Shown here one piece after another: positions 24,937 through 34,988 of a DNA stretch of 64,000 nucleotides (its first letter is position 1; every line of letters begins with the position of its first letter). The notes beneath the pieces were generated by a model. It had not been told where the DNA came from. It was given only the letters and a program-made list of their open reading frames with translations, and made no database searches. Source of the stretch: Candidatus Cloacimonas acidaminovorans str. Evry (GTDB taxonomy: Bacteria; Cloacimonadota; Cloacimonadia; Cloacimonadales; Cloacimonadaceae). The translations under genes and the position numbers were made by a program. Location of the stretch: the NCBI RefSeq assembly GCF_000146065.2, contig NC_020449.1, positions 868,001 through 932,000 on the forward strand, in the 5' to 3' direction.

Positions 24937-26018
24937 TCTTCCTCCTCTTTACTATTAAGATAGTTTAGAATGTACTCAATTATTTTTTGGGCTGCCTGAT
25001 TGGGTGGAAGCGAAGCTAACTTATTCCGGTAATATTCCAGATTTTCAGTTATTTTTTTGATGTTTTCTACAAGGGAAAAGGGAGTTAATTTACTTTGTTC
25101 TAAAAGCACTGCAACTCCTTTTTCCTGTTGAGATAGAGCATTATAATACTGATGATTTTCAGCAGCTGTAGGCAGAGGAATAAGAATAGCCGGAAGACGA
25201 TTTTCTTCCAGTTCCGCAATAGTCATAGCTCCTGCTCGCGTAATAGCTAAACTGCATTGGGAAAGCATTTTGGGCAGGTCAGGCGAAAAAGCAAAAATAT
25301 AAACACCTTCCCTTCCTTGATGTTTGGCAGAAAAACGCTCGTAACTTATTTTTCCCGTTTGCCAAATAATTTGATAGCCCAAAGATAATATATCCGAAAT
25401 TGCCTGATTGACAACTGTGTTTATAGCAACAGAACCCTGGCTTCCTCCGCTAACTATAAGCGTTGGTTTATCGTTTTTCAAGCCCAAAGAGTTAAGTTCA
25501 AAAGGTTTCTGATCCTTGTTTGTTATCTGTCTAAGCGGTATTCCATAGTTTACCAATTTTGCACGGCGTAAATATTTCCTGCTGTTTTCAAAGGAAATGA
25601 AAATAGTGTTAATCCATTTTGCCATTTTACGGGTTACCAAGCCGGGGTAACTATTACTTTCATGGAAGAACAAAGGGATTTTTAATAAAGCCGCAGATAT
25701 GGCTACGGGACCAGCTACAAAACCACCAGTGCAGATAACTGCCTGCGGTTTTTCTTTTTTCATAATGTTTACAGCAGTAATAACACTGCCTAACAAATAA
25801 AAGGGAACCAGCATATTCTCCGGTTTTAAGGAACGATGTAATTTCTGCACTTTAATCTGCCGAAAGGGATAACCTGCCGAAGCACAAAGCGTTTCTTCAA
25901 TGCTTTGGCGATTACCTAAAAAAAGGACATTATGCTTATGCCTTACCAATTCATCAGCCAGTGCCAATGCAGGAGTAATGTGACCTCCTGTTCCGCCTGC
26001 ACCAAAAATGAATTTCAT
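24930..26018 (-). CDS. murG: Lipid II-forming GlcNAc transferase MurG
   Basis: A 362-residue GT-B glycosyltransferase that adds GlcNAc to lipid I on the inner face of the membrane. It starts with the glycine-rich GAGGTGGHITPALALADEL loop. VICTGGFVAGPVA, FHESNSYPGL, VSGGSQGSVAIN (the G-loop for UDP) and ITRAGAMTIAELE are classic MurG blocks. Typical length. It overlaps ftsW upstream by 4 bp and murC downstream by 7 bp. Confidence 0.96.
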   Translation of the reverse strand: MKFIFGAGGTGGHITPALALADELVRHKHNVLFLGNRQSIEETLCASAGYPFRQIKVQKLHRSLKPENMLVPFYLLGSVITAVNIMKKEKPQAVICTGGFVAGPVAISAALLKIPLFFHESNSYPGLVTRKMAKWINTIFISFENSRKYLRRAKLVNYGIPLRQITNKDQKPFELNSLGLKNDKPTLIVSGGSQGSVAINTVVNQAISDILSLGYQIIWQTGKISYERFSAKHQGREGVYIFAFSPDLPKMLSQCSLAITRAGAMTIAELEENRLPAILIPLPTAAENHQYYNALSQQEKGVAVLLEQSKLTPFSLVENIKKITENLEYYRNKLASLPPNQAAQKIIEYILNYLNSKEEEEC

Positions 26019-27154
26019 ACATATCTCCGCTGAGCACTGATATTTAGAAGCATTCCTAAAGCTATGGAATCAATAAGTAAAGCCGATCCACCATAACTTA
26101 TAAAAGGTAAAGTATTTCCTGTTGGCGGTAAAATGGACATTGCTACTCCGGTGTTGACTAACACATTGCAAAAGATATTCATTGCCAAGCCCACACCTAA
26201 AAACCTTAAAAATCGGTTTTCTTGTGCATTTGCCATCCGGAAACAACGGAAAAAGAGAAAACAATGTAAACCAAAAACAATTAGGGCTCCAATAAAACCC
26301 CATTCCTCTCCAATTACAGTATAAACATAATCCGTTCTGGCTTCGGGAAGATAATAATGTTTTGCCCTTCCTTTTGCCATACCGGTTCCGATAAGACCTC
26401 CACTGGAAAGAGCGGTTAAACTTTCTTTCACTTGATAATCACTATCCTCAATTTTGATTTCGCCTTCGGGTCTTAAAAATAAACTGAATTTCTTGTAAGT
26501 TGTTAAACGTCCCTTTCTATAATCCGCTCCATTGGCTAAAATTAATACGCCAGCTATGATGCCAATAAGAGCTAAAGAAATAAGAACGCGTTTTTTAGTT
26601 CCAGCATAAATAAGCATAGCATATAGGGTTAACCCACCTATAATTAGAGTACTTAAATGGCGTTCCATAATAATCAACAGGAAGGTTATGCCCGTTATTA
26701 CTATTAAAGCAAAAAAATTAGTAAAAAAGTGAGGTGGATTGGAAGCCACAAGTTCATCATACTTTTTATCCAATATGTGAGCAAAATAAAAGACCAATGC
26801 TAACCGAGCCAATACACTGGGCTGAAAATTAATAAAGCCCAAACTTAGTTGACGCGTAGCACCTTTAACTGTGCTTCCTTTTAGCAGAACAATAATTAAC
26901 AGGATGATAGTGAGATAAACAAAATAAGGAGAAAGAACTCTTAGTTTTTCCAGATTAAAGGTATAAAGAATTACAACCACTGTGATCATTGATATAATCA
27001 AAAATACGAGTTGCCTGTAAAAATACTTCATAGAACTCTGGACAGAAGAAATATCCAGCAAGGTTATTAAACCTACCAGACAGAGCAGACAATAGGCGAT
27101 CAAAATTACCTTATCAAAACTGACGATATAACTTGGTGTCTTATTTCTTCTCAT
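26015..27154 (-). CDS. ftsW: Peptidoglycan polymerase FtsW (SEDS family)
   Basis: A 379-residue multi-helix (about 10 TM) SEDS protein. FtsW polymerises septal glycan strands together with its partner transpeptidase FtsI, encoded in the same cluster. Signature blocks are GSTVKGATRQLSLG (ending FINFQPS, the 'GA.RWI..G...FQPSE' region), PEARTDYVYTVIGEEWGFIG and GVAMSILPPTGNTLPFISYG near the C-terminus. It overlaps murD by 14 bp and murG by 4 bp. Confidence 0.95.
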   Translation of the reverse strand: MRRNKTPSYIVSFDKVILIAYCLLCLVGLITLLDISSVQSSMKYFYRQLVFLIISMITVVVILYTFNLEKLRVLSPYFVYLTIILLIIVLLKGSTVKGATRQLSLGFINFQPSVLARLALVFYFAHILDKKYDELVASNPPHFFTNFFALIVITGITFLLIIMERHLSTLIIGGLTLYAMLIYAGTKKRVLISLALIGIIAGVLILANGADYRKGRLTTYKKFSLFLRPEGEIKIEDSDYQVKESLTALSSGGLIGTGMAKGRAKHYYLPEARTDYVYTVIGEEWGFIGALIVFGLHCFLFFRCFRMANAQENRFLRFLGVGLAMNIFCNVLVNTGVAMSILPPTGNTLPFISYGGSALLIDSIALGMLLNISAQRRYV

Positions 27155-28493
27155 TTTCTCTACCTATTCGGGCTACAATTTCCTTGAAGAAATTTCCCCG
27201 TTCCTCATAATTATTAAAGCGATCAAAACTGGCACAAGCAGGTGAAAGAACAATTATATCTCCTTCATCAGAATCAGAGAATGCTTTCCGTACAGTCAAC
27301 TCAAAATCGGCAATGCATTCCAAAGGGATTTTACCGGAGAAGGTTTTACGCATTTTTTCCCGTGTATCACCTGTCAGATATGCTTTTTTTACTTTTTTTT
27401 GCAAATCAGCAGCAAGCACACTATAATCCTCTCCTTTATCAGAACCGCCCATAATAATACGAATCGGTTGTTCAAAACTGTTTAATGCACTGCGCACAGA
27501 ATCGGTATTGGTAGCTTTGGAATCGTTATAAAAAGAAACACCTTTTATTGTATCTACATATTCCAGACGATGCGGGAGCGATTTAAAACCCTTTACCGCT
27601 TCGGCAATTTTTGTCGGTTCAGGAATTAAAGCATAAACTGCCAGCATTGCAGACATCGCATTGGCATAATTATGCGGTCCCTTAATGGCAAAGTAAGAAA
27701 GCGGAACTTTGGTTTCGCTGCCAAACTGAATATAGTTATTTGCCAGATAAGCAAATGCGTTATCGTTTGGGGACAAAGAGAAATATAGTTTCCTGGCTTT
27801 TATATCCTTAGTGAAATGTTTAACTTCAGGGGAATCCCAAAACAGGACTGCGGTATCTGTCATTTCTTGATTTTTGAAAATGTTTACCTTACTTAAGGCA
27901 TAGTCCTCAAAGGAATTATAGCGGTCTATATGATCCGGTGTAATATTCAAAAGCACGGCTACATCGGGTTGGAAACTATTAATCAGGTCTAACTGGAAGC
28001 TGCTGATTTCCAAAACGATATAGTCCCACCCGGGTTTTTCTATATCATAACTGCAAAAGGCGTCGCCAATATTTCCTGCTAAAAGGGATTTTTTGCCTAA
28101 TCCTGTAAGAATATGATGAATTAAGCTAACGGTTGTGCTTTTTCCGTTAGAACCAGTAACAGCAATAATTTTAGAGTCCTTTGCCTTTATTCTGTAACCG
28201 AGCTCAATTTCACTAATGAGTTCTATATTTTTTTCTTTTGCCTTTTGCAGAATAGGTGTATTTAAAGGAATACCGGGGCTAACTATCAGGCAATCACATT
28301 CCAGCAGTTTATTGGTATGGCCTCCAAATTCACAAGGAAAATCCTTTTCCAGTTTTTCTGCTGAAGGAATTTCTTTTGCCGGGCGCAATTCACTTAAGAA
28401 AGGAATAACACCAAGTTCTTTCAGCTTATAGGCAGAAGCGATTCCGCTGCGAGCCAAACCTATAATTCCGTATTTTTTATCTTTATCTATCAT
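27141..28493 (-). CDS. murD: UDP-MurNAc-L-Ala-D-Glu ligase MurD
   Basis: A 450-residue Mur ligase adding D-glutamate. KYGIIGLARSGIASAYKL is the N-terminal uracil-binding Rossmann motif, VTGSNGKSTTVSLIHH the ATP loop, NITPDHIDRYNSF the central signature, and SHRLEYV-like PHRLEYVDTIKG plus YNDSKATNTDS lie in the C-terminal part. I start it at the ATG 28491-28493, which has AAAGGA about 10 bp upstream. A longer frame (to 28559) would overlap mraY by 53 bp and adds 22 residues not typical of MurD. Confidence 0.95.
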   Translation of the reverse strand: MIDKDKKYGIIGLARSGIASAYKLKELGVIPFLSELRPAKEIPSAEKLEKDFPCEFGGHTNKLLECDCLIVSPGIPLNTPILQKAKEKNIELISEIELGYRIKAKDSKIIAVTGSNGKSTTVSLIHHILTGLGKKSLLAGNIGDAFCSYDIEKPGWDYIVLEISSFQLDLINSFQPDVAVLLNITPDHIDRYNSFEDYALSKVNIFKNQEMTDTAVLFWDSPEVKHFTKDIKARKLYFSLSPNDNAFAYLANNYIQFGSETKVPLSYFAIKGPHNYANAMSAMLAVYALIPEPTKIAEAVKGFKSLPHRLEYVDTIKGVSFYNDSKATNTDSVRSALNSFEQPIRIIMGGSDKGEDYSVLAADLQKKVKKAYLTGDTREKMRKTFSGKIPLECIADFELTVRKAFSDSDEGDIIVLSPACASFDRFNNYEERGNFFKEIVARIGRENEKK

Positions 28494-28506
28494 TCTATAG
28501 CATCCT

Positions 28507-29610
28507 TTAGCGTAGCTTGATAGTTGATAAGGCAACTGCAGTAAGCAAGGCAGCCACAATATAAAAACGCATCACTATTTTGGATTCGTGAATACCTTTC
28601 AGCTCGTAATGATGATGAACCGGAGCACAAAGAAAAACTCTGTGTCCCTCACCGTATTTGCGCTTTGTATATTTAAACCAGAAACGCTGAATAATAACAC
28701 TAAGTGCCTCATATACAAAGATAAAGCCAAGAATAAAAAAGAAAATTTCCTCTTTCAGCAAAATAGAAATTACAGCGGCAATACCTCCTAAGGTTAAAGA
28801 ACCGGTATCTCCCATAAAAACTTCTGCTGGATAGCTATTAAACCAAAGAAAACCCATTAAAGTTCCCATTATAGCACTGATGAAAACAGTCAGTTCTCCA
28901 GCACTGGAAATAAATTCCAGATTCAAATAATCCGCTGCTATGTAGTTTCCTTTCAAATAACTCATCACTCCCAAGCCCAAAAAAGAAAAGATTAAAGTTC
29001 CGGCTGCCAATCCATCCAAGCCATCTGTCAAATTTACGGCATTGGAAGTTCCGGTTATAAAAAGAACCGCAAAAGGAATGAAAACCCAGCCCAAGGGAAC
29101 TATCAGGTTTTTGAAAAAAGGAATTTGCAGAGCAGTAATATTTTCCGAAACGGAGCTGCTGTAGTAGATAGCCAGGGTAAGAATTAAACCGACGGAAATC
29201 TGACCTAAAAGTTTATAACGGGGAATTAGTCCTTTTTTAGCTTTCACATAATTTTTCAAATAATCATCTAAAAAACCCAAGATACCTAACCAAACAGTAG
29301 TGAGAATGATCATTAAAATTGCTGGGTTGGTTAATACATTCCATAAAAGAGAAGAAATCAGCAATGAAACCAGAATAATTATACCTCCCATTGTCGGAGT
29401 TCCCTGTTTCAAACGATGCCTTTCCGGAAGGTCTTCATCTATTGTCTCTACAGCAGATTTTTTTTTCAGCATTCTAATAAAGGCAGGACCTACCAATAGA
29501 GATATTATTAGGGAAGTAATGAAAGCTCCTATGGAACGGAAGGTTACATAGCGGAAAACATTAAAAACAATGCTATACTTTGCCAGAGGGTATAGAAGAT
29601 GATAAAACAT
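28507..29610 (-). CDS. mraY: Phospho-MurNAc-pentapeptide translocase MraY
   Basis: A 367-residue integral membrane enzyme with about ten helices that attaches the UDP-MurNAc-pentapeptide to undecaprenyl phosphate, forming lipid I. Conserved blocks are TPTMGGIIILVS, LGFLDDYLK (catalytic Asp pair), NLTDGLDGLAAG (with Asn and Asp for metal/nucleotide), FMGDTGSLTLGG and the cytoplasmic PVHHHYELKG histidines. Length and order are canonical. It abuts the murE-murF gene by a 1-base overlap. Confidence 0.96.
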   Translation of the reverse strand: MFYHLLYPLAKYSIVFNVFRYVTFRSIGAFITSLIISLLVGPAFIRMLKKKSAVETIDEDLPERHRLKQGTPTMGGIIILVSLLISSLLWNVLTNPAILMIILTTVWLGILGFLDDYLKNYVKAKKGLIPRYKLLGQISVGLILTLAIYYSSSVSENITALQIPFFKNLIVPLGWVFIPFAVLFITGTSNAVNLTDGLDGLAAGTLIFSFLGLGVMSYLKGNYIAADYLNLEFISSAGELTVFISAIMGTLMGFLWFNSYPAEVFMGDTGSLTLGGIAAVISILLKEEIFFFILGFIFVYEALSVIIQRFWFKYTKRKYGEGHRVFLCAPVHHHYELKGIHESKIVMRFYIVAALLTAVALSTIKLR

Positions 29611-32459
29611 TAGTCCTCTCCTTTCAAGATAGGGATTACACGCTCCAACTGAATTGCATGTGAGCCCTTTACTAAGATAATGGCATTTTCGGGAAGGGAA
29701 TTCAATTTTCGGTCAGCAATCAGTTCTTCCACTGTGTTGTAATGAAAAATAGGGCTTTCTTTTTCCGGATGATAAATACGGGAATAGTTTCCAACAGTAT
29801 ATAATTTTTCGTAACGCATTTCTGCTAACATTGCGGAAATCATTTGGTGATATAAAATAGAGCTTTCTCCCAGTTCCAGCATATCACCCAAAATAGCATA
29901 ATGAGGTTGTTCCGGATTTAGTTCCTGCCAATATTCCAGTGCTTTTTGCATTGAATAAGGATTAGCATTGTAGCAATCCAGAATTAATAATCCTGTTCCT
30001 CTTTTTTCTACCTGATTTCTCAATTCCAGCTGAATAGGTTTATTTAATGCCGTTTGCATCTTTTCTTTGTCTATTCCCAGTTTTAATCCCAAAACAATGG
30101 CAAAAGCAGAATTTATTGCATAGTGTGGCGCTCCATAAGGTAAAAACCACAAGTCCTCATTCAAGTAAAACGATTGATTATCTTTATTACATTTATGCCG
30201 AGTTATTCTATAATCGCTATTCTCATTGTAACCGATGCTTATTCCTTCATTGGCAAGATAATCAAAGCGAAAATCATCCCCAGGATATAAACGCAAAGCA
30301 AGCGGTCTCTTAAAAAGAGTGATTTTTTCTCTAAAAACGCCTTCTTCATCCCCGAAATATTCAAGATGAGAAGGTCCGATATTCAAAATAATACCAATAT
30401 CAGGATTAGCTACATCAGCCAGAGCAGCAATTTCTCCAAAGTGATTGGTTCCCAGTTCAAAGATTGCATACTGCTGTTCCGGCTTGATTCTGATAATAGT
30501 TTTACATAAGCCGATTATATTATTTTCATTTGCCAGTGTCTTTAAAACGGGAGCTGAGCTTTGCAGAACTTGAGCCATTAATTCTTTACAGGTAGTTTTA
30601 CCTGTGCTTCCTGTGAGGGCAATTCTCTTGGCTGGGAACAGCTGTAAATATTTTCTGCAGATAAGCCCCATTGTCTCAAGGCAATTTTCCACTTGATAAT
30701 AGCTATTTTCCTCTGAGAATTGATTAAGCGGATAAGGTATTTCCCCGATTGCACAATTCTCTTTAATTTTCAGGACATCTCCCAGATAGCTGTGTCCATC
30801 GTATTTTTCACCTTTTATAGCTATAAAAACACTTCCCGGCTTTATAGAACGGGAATCTATAGAAAGATAATTATAAGAATATGTTTCTTGGTATCCATTA
30901 GGTTCTGGTTCCCAATTTGGCAAGAGTAATAATTTCAACAGGGTTTGATCTATCGGCAAAATCAATTCGTCATCAGCTTTATCTTTTATTTCTTTTTCGG
31001 CAAGAGCTTTCAAGGTCTCTTCGCGGTCATTAAAATGATGTCGGACACCTTCAATTTCCTGATAATCTTCACTTCCTTTTCCACAGATAAGAACTATATC
31101 CTCTTCTTGGGCAAGACGGATTATGGAAGAAATTGCCTGTTGCCGATTTCTGATAATCCACCAAGGCAAAAAGATATCTGAAGAGGAAACAATATCTTTA
31201 ATAATCCTTTCCGGATTTTCACTACGAGGATTATCGTCACTGATAATAACAACATCACTATGATTTAAAGCTGATTTTAGCATTAAAGGTCTTTTACCCT
31301 TATCTCTATCGCCTCCAGCGCCGATTAAACAGAGAATCCTTTTATGAGGCAAATCTTCCACTGCTTTTAACACATTATCTATTGCTTCGGGGGTATGGGC
31401 ATAATCAATAAAAATTCCGATATTAAAGTTATTTTCCACTCTTTCCAATCTGCCTTGAACGGGAGGAATATCCTTCAGAGAATTGTGTATTGCCTCAGGA
31501 CTGAATCCTAAAGCATATAATGTTAAAACTGTTAAACCCAGGTTTTGAATATTGAAACTGCCAATTAAACGACTGGTAACCGGAATTTCGCAATTTTCCG
31601 CAATCAGCTTAAAACTGCTGGTGTTTATATCCGTTTTTATATCCGAGTATTGAAATTCAGCATCATTGCCCCCAAGAGAATAAACTTTTGCCTGCTTTTC
31701 TTTCAGCATATCCTTTATCTGAACTCCAAAAGCATCAGCCGTATTGATAACAGATATGCTGCCATCTTTTGCTCCTTGTTCAAAAAAGCTCATCTTGGCT
31801 TTGCCGTAATTTTCCAGGGTTTGGTGAAAATCAAGATGGTCGCGTCCCAGATTGCTAAATAGACAGTAGTCAAATTTAACTCCGTAAATCCTGTCCAGAG
31901 AAAGAGAATGAGAAGAAACCTCCATCACCACATAATCAACTTTTGCTTCTATCATTTGCCCAAAAATTTCATTCAGTTCAATGATATCGGGAGTTGTTCT
32001 TTCGGAGGGGAATGCTTTACCTTCAATATAGTAACCCAAAGTTCCAATCCAGCCGCAACGGAAGCCCAGATTTCTTAATGCTTCATAGAGCAACAAGGAA
32101 GTAGTAGTTTTGCCATTCGTTCCAGTTATACCTATTAATGTATAAGGAATTTTTTGGGGCAGCATTACGGTTCTGGCAATAACAGCAGCTGCTTTACGAG
32201 TATCTTTCACTTTAATATAGGGTATATCTCTTTTATTGATTTCCCTGCAGACAATAATAGCGGCACCTTTTTCCAAAGCGGAATTGATGAAGTTATGTCC
32301 GTCAAAATTAGCACCTTGAATGCAGACAAATATATCTCCGGGCTTAATTTTCCGGTTATCTGTCTGCACTTTTCCTTGCCAGTTTTCCAGCTTTGCCAAA
32401 TTTGCTGTTTCCACAAGGAGAGAATGCTGTTGAAGGGCATATAGGATTCTGTTTATCAC
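29610..32459 (-). CDS. murE-murF: Fused UDP-MurNAc-tripeptide synthetase / D-Ala-D-Ala ligase MurE-MurF
   Basis: One frame of about 949 residues encodes two full Mur ligases. MurE occupies about 1-490: ATP loop GITGTNGKTTTSLL, TTPDIIELN, VMEVSSHSL and DDNPRSENP, where DNPR is the motif that recognises meso-diaminopimelate. MurF occupies about 505-949: LSIDSRSIKPGSVFIAIKGE, LTGSTGKTTCKEL, NENNIIGL, LGTNHFGEI, LDCYNANPYSM. The best start is GTG at 32457-32459, overlapping the ftsI stop as GTGA with GGAGG 7 bp upstream; a longer ATG (32480) lacks a ribosome site. Both halves keep their Lys/Thr P-loops, so both should be active. Confidence 0.94.
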   Translation of the reverse strand: MINRILYALQQHSLLVETANLAKLENWQGKVQTDNRKIKPGDIFVCIQGANFDGHNFINSALEKGAAIIVCREINKRDIPYIKVKDTRKAAAVIARTVMLPQKIPYTLIGITGTNGKTTTSLLLYEALRNLGFRCGWIGTLGYYIEGKAFPSERTTPDIIELNEIFGQMIEAKVDYVVMEVSSHSLSLDRIYGVKFDYCLFSNLGRDHLDFHQTLENYGKAKMSFFEQGAKDGSISVINTADAFGVQIKDMLKEKQAKVYSLGGNDAEFQYSDIKTDINTSSFKLIAENCEIPVTSRLIGSFNIQNLGLTVLTLYALGFSPEAIHNSLKDIPPVQGRLERVENNFNIGIFIDYAHTPEAIDNVLKAVEDLPHKRILCLIGAGGDRDKGKRPLMLKSALNHSDVVIISDDNPRSENPERIIKDIVSSSDIFLPWWIIRNRQQAISSIIRLAQEEDIVLICGKGSEDYQEIEGVRHHFNDREETLKALAEKEIKDKADDELILPIDQTLLKLLLLPNWEPEPNGYQETYSYNYLSIDSRSIKPGSVFIAIKGEKYDGHSYLGDVLKIKENCAIGEIPYPLNQFSEENSYYQVENCLETMGLICRKYLQLFPAKRIALTGSTGKTTCKELMAQVLQSSAPVLKTLANENNIIGLCKTIIRIKPEQQYAIFELGTNHFGEIAALADVANPDIGIILNIGPSHLEYFGDEEGVFREKITLFKRPLALRLYPGDDFRFDYLANEGISIGYNENSDYRITRHKCNKDNQSFYLNEDLWFLPYGAPHYAINSAFAIVLGLKLGIDKEKMQTALNKPIQLELRNQVEKRGTGLLILDCYNANPYSMQKALEYWQELNPEQPHYAILGDMLELGESSILYHQMISAMLAEMRYEKLYTVGNYSRIYHPEKESPIFHYNTVEELIADRKLNSLPENAIILVKGSHAIQLERVIPILKGED

Positions 32460-34630
32460 AAAGATGCCTCCAGATAGCATTTACTGCCTTTCAGAATTCT
32501 ACTTCCTGGAAGCACGGATTGTGAACGCACCATTCCTGAACCGCGAATATTAACTGCCAGTCCTTGAATTGATGCCTGTTTTAATGCTTCCCGTAAACTA
32601 AGTCCTACTAAATTGGGCATCGTGCCTGTTTCATAAACGGGAGCTTTTTTATCGGCATTGGGTCCTATTTTTAAGGTTATAGGATAATGGGGGTCTACCG
32701 TAACTCCCGCTTTAGGATATTGATCTATAACAATGGAAGCAGAATCGGGTCCTTCCACTTTATATTGAAAACCGTAATGGCTAAGTGTATTTTCTGCTTG
32801 AAAGAGATGCATTCCGGTTAATTTTGGCATAGTTAACGAGGTCTGCATCAAGCGTTCATTATAGGGTAAAATCTGACAATCGGGCATAAAGAGGATATTT
32901 TCCACAATCTTTTTAAAGGTTGGAGCGCTACTTGTGCTGCCATAATGAAAACCGGGAGCAGGTTCATCAAAAAAGACCACAACTACCATCTGGGGTTTTT
33001 CAATAGGAAACATACCTATAAATACGGAACTGTATTTTCCCTGGCTGTAACCTTTAGTGCCGGTTATATTTTTTTGAGCGGTTCCTGTTTTACCGCCAAC
33101 CTGAATATAATCCATTTTTATATGTCTGGCAGTTCCAGAATCTACAACTCCTTGCAGATAGGATTTAATTGTATCCGTAGCAGCGGTAGAGGCAACATTG
33201 CGTAAGACGGAGGGCTCAAATTGTTCAATAATTTTGCCTTCGTCATCTTTTATGGTTTCCACAATTATGGGCTTCATCAGTTTTCCACCGTTAGCTATGG
33301 CACTATAGGCAGTGGCAAGTTGTAATGCAGTAGTAGAAATTCCTTGTCCAAAAGCTATGGAATGTAAAGTATAGCCATCCCAATTTTGCAGTTTGGCAAA
33401 CATTCCACTGGATTCACCTGCCAAATTCAAAGCCGTTTTTTGGCCAAAACCCAAAGCGATGAAATTTTCATAAAGCCGCGTAGGACCAATTCTTTCAGCT
33501 ATTTTAGCAATACCTACATTGCTGGATTTGGTTATAATTTCCCGGGGAGTTAATTCTCCATATTGATGCGTATCGGAAATAACCCTTCGTCCTACTTGAT
33601 ATCTACCGCACTGAAATGTTTCAGTTGGTTTAACGAGTTTGTGTTCAATTGCTGGTAGCATAGTTAAGGGCTTCATTGTAGAGCCGGGTTCAAACATAAA
33701 ACTAACAGGAATATTGGATTTTACCCTCACGAAATTGGGGTCTTCTGTTTTATCTTCTCCGGAAACACCTGCCATAGCTAAAATTTTACCTGTATTGGGG
33801 TCCATAACAATAGCGCCGGCATTTTTGGCTCCATAATTTTCCATCCCTTCGTAAAGGGCATTTTCCACAATCTCCTGTATCTTGGAATCAATTGTTAAAT
33901 ATAAATTATATCCGTTTTCCGGCTTTTTGGAATGAAGATTAGGATAGGGAACAGGTTGATGATTAGCATCTAAAACAACTTCTTTCCAACCGTAGTTTCC
34001 GGAAAGGTATTTATCGTAAGTGGATTCAATTCCGCAGACCCCGGCAAGTTTGTAGAGGGATTTACTATTTGTAGCAGGGTCATAGCCATCGGAGACCTCG
34101 CGCACAGAACCTAAAACTCTGGCAGCTAAAATGTCCTTGGAATAAATTCTTTTCATTGAGGCAAAGCTGTGAACCAAACCGGGCATATCCTTTGTCTTTA
34201 GTTCCTTGATTAATTTATCCAGTTCCACTTCGCTTATTTTATTGCTTATTTGAATAGAACTGGTTTTATTTCCATAATTCAAGCGCTTTATTACATCATC
34301 TTTATTTAGAGTGGTGTGAGAGGACATAACCTCGGCATACTTTTCAAATGCTTTTTCTAAAGGTATTTTTTCTTCTTTTGCCCAAGATGCAACAGAACTA
34401 CGGTCAATATCTATCTGATAATAGATTACGGAGCTTACTAAAAGATTACCCTGGGCATCTAAAATAGAACCCCGACGCGGAATCAGGATTTCTTTTTGGG
34501 GTGTATAACGCATTCTTCTTGCGCCTGCTAGATGAAAAGGGTCTAAAATCTGAATGCAGAATAAATATGCAATCCAGATAACAGCTACCAGAGCAAAAAT
34601 AACAACTAAAAAGTAATAACGGGATTTCAT
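32456..34630 (-). CDS. ftsI: Septal transpeptidase FtsI/PBP3 with C-terminal PASTA domains
   Basis: About 724 residues from the ATG at 34628-34630 (a longer frame to 34654 overlaps ftsL by 23 bp). A short cytoplasmic tail and one membrane helix (about 4-25) lead to a class B PBP dimerisation domain (about 50-230). The transpeptidase domain carries SxxK in EPGSTMKPLT (active Ser), SSN (KSSNVGIA) and KTG (GGKTGTAQ). Two PASTA domains follow at the end (about 600-660 and 667-724; MPKLTGMHLFQAENTL and MPNLVGLSLREALKQA). FtsI crosslinks septal peptidoglycan with FtsW. PASTA on a division PBP is common in Gram-positives and some Bacteroidetes-like lineages, absent from E. coli. Confidence 0.95.
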   Translation of the reverse strand: MKSRYYFLVVIFALVAVIWIAYLFCIQILDPFHLAGARRMRYTPQKEILIPRRGSILDAQGNLLVSSVIYYQIDIDRSSVASWAKEEKIPLEKAFEKYAEVMSSHTTLNKDDVIKRLNYGNKTSSIQISNKISEVELDKLIKELKTKDMPGLVHSFASMKRIYSKDILAARVLGSVREVSDGYDPATNSKSLYKLAGVCGIESTYDKYLSGNYGWKEVVLDANHQPVPYPNLHSKKPENGYNLYLTIDSKIQEIVENALYEGMENYGAKNAGAIVMDPNTGKILAMAGVSGEDKTEDPNFVRVKSNIPVSFMFEPGSTMKPLTMLPAIEHKLVKPTETFQCGRYQVGRRVISDTHQYGELTPREIITKSSNVGIAKIAERIGPTRLYENFIALGFGQKTALNLAGESSGMFAKLQNWDGYTLHSIAFGQGISTTALQLATAYSAIANGGKLMKPIIVETIKDDEGKIIEQFEPSVLRNVASTAATDTIKSYLQGVVDSGTARHIKMDYIQVGGKTGTAQKNITGTKGYSQGKYSSVFIGMFPIEKPQMVVVVFFDEPAPGFHYGSTSSAPTFKKIVENILFMPDCQILPYNERLMQTSLTMPKLTGMHLFQAENTLSHYGFQYKVEGPDSASIVIDQYPKAGVTVDPHYPITLKIGPNADKKAPVYETGTMPNLVGLSLREALKQASIQGLAVNIRGSGMVRSQSVLPGSRILKGSKCYLEASL

Positions 34631-34631
34631 C

Positions 34632-34988
34632 TTAGTCCAGCAAAATTTGCACATTCTTGGCTTCTGCTTTTTTAGACAACAGGTCTATGATGCAATAGGT
34701 CTTCTTTTCCTGTTTGGGAGAGGGCTCATGCACATAAATAATTTTACCTGCTTGTTTTTCAGGAATGAAATTGCTCAATTCCACTCTTACTAAAGAAGCA
34801 ATATGCTTTCCACTGCGTAAATCATCAAGCTCTACCAGTAATTCCGTATTAATGTTCTTTTCCGCATAATAGGTCTTTTCCAGAGTAGATATTTGTCTGG
34901 TATAATTCACAATGCGGTTGTTGTTATAAAAATTGAGAAAAAATACAACTGCGAATAGGGACACGAGAATCAGGATTTTTCCTCTCAT
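34632..34988 (-). CDS. ftsL: FtsL-like cell division protein
   Basis: A 118-residue bitopic protein located between rsmH and ftsI, the usual ftsL slot. One membrane helix (about 4-20) is followed by a short heptad-type coiled coil (VNYTRQISTLEKTYYAEKNI...LLVELDDL, about 27-60). A C-terminal extracytoplasmic part includes the pattern IASLVRVELS, similar to the 'IE..AR..LGM' of FtsL. FtsL couples FtsQ/FtsB to FtsW/FtsI. Sequence conservation in this family is low, so the call depends on topology and position. It overlaps rsmH by 4 bp. Confidence 0.85.
   Translation of the reverse strand: MRGKILILVSLFAVVFFLNFYNNNRIVNYTRQISTLEKTYYAEKNINTELLVELDDLRSGKHIASLVRVELSNFIPEKQAGKIIYVHEPSPKQEKKTYCIIDLLSKKAEAKNVQILLD

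Noticed and set aside
27141-28559. Long form of murD starting at 28559
   Set aside because: It would overlap mraY by 53 bp; an ATG with AAAGGA at 28493 gives the family-standard N-terminus.
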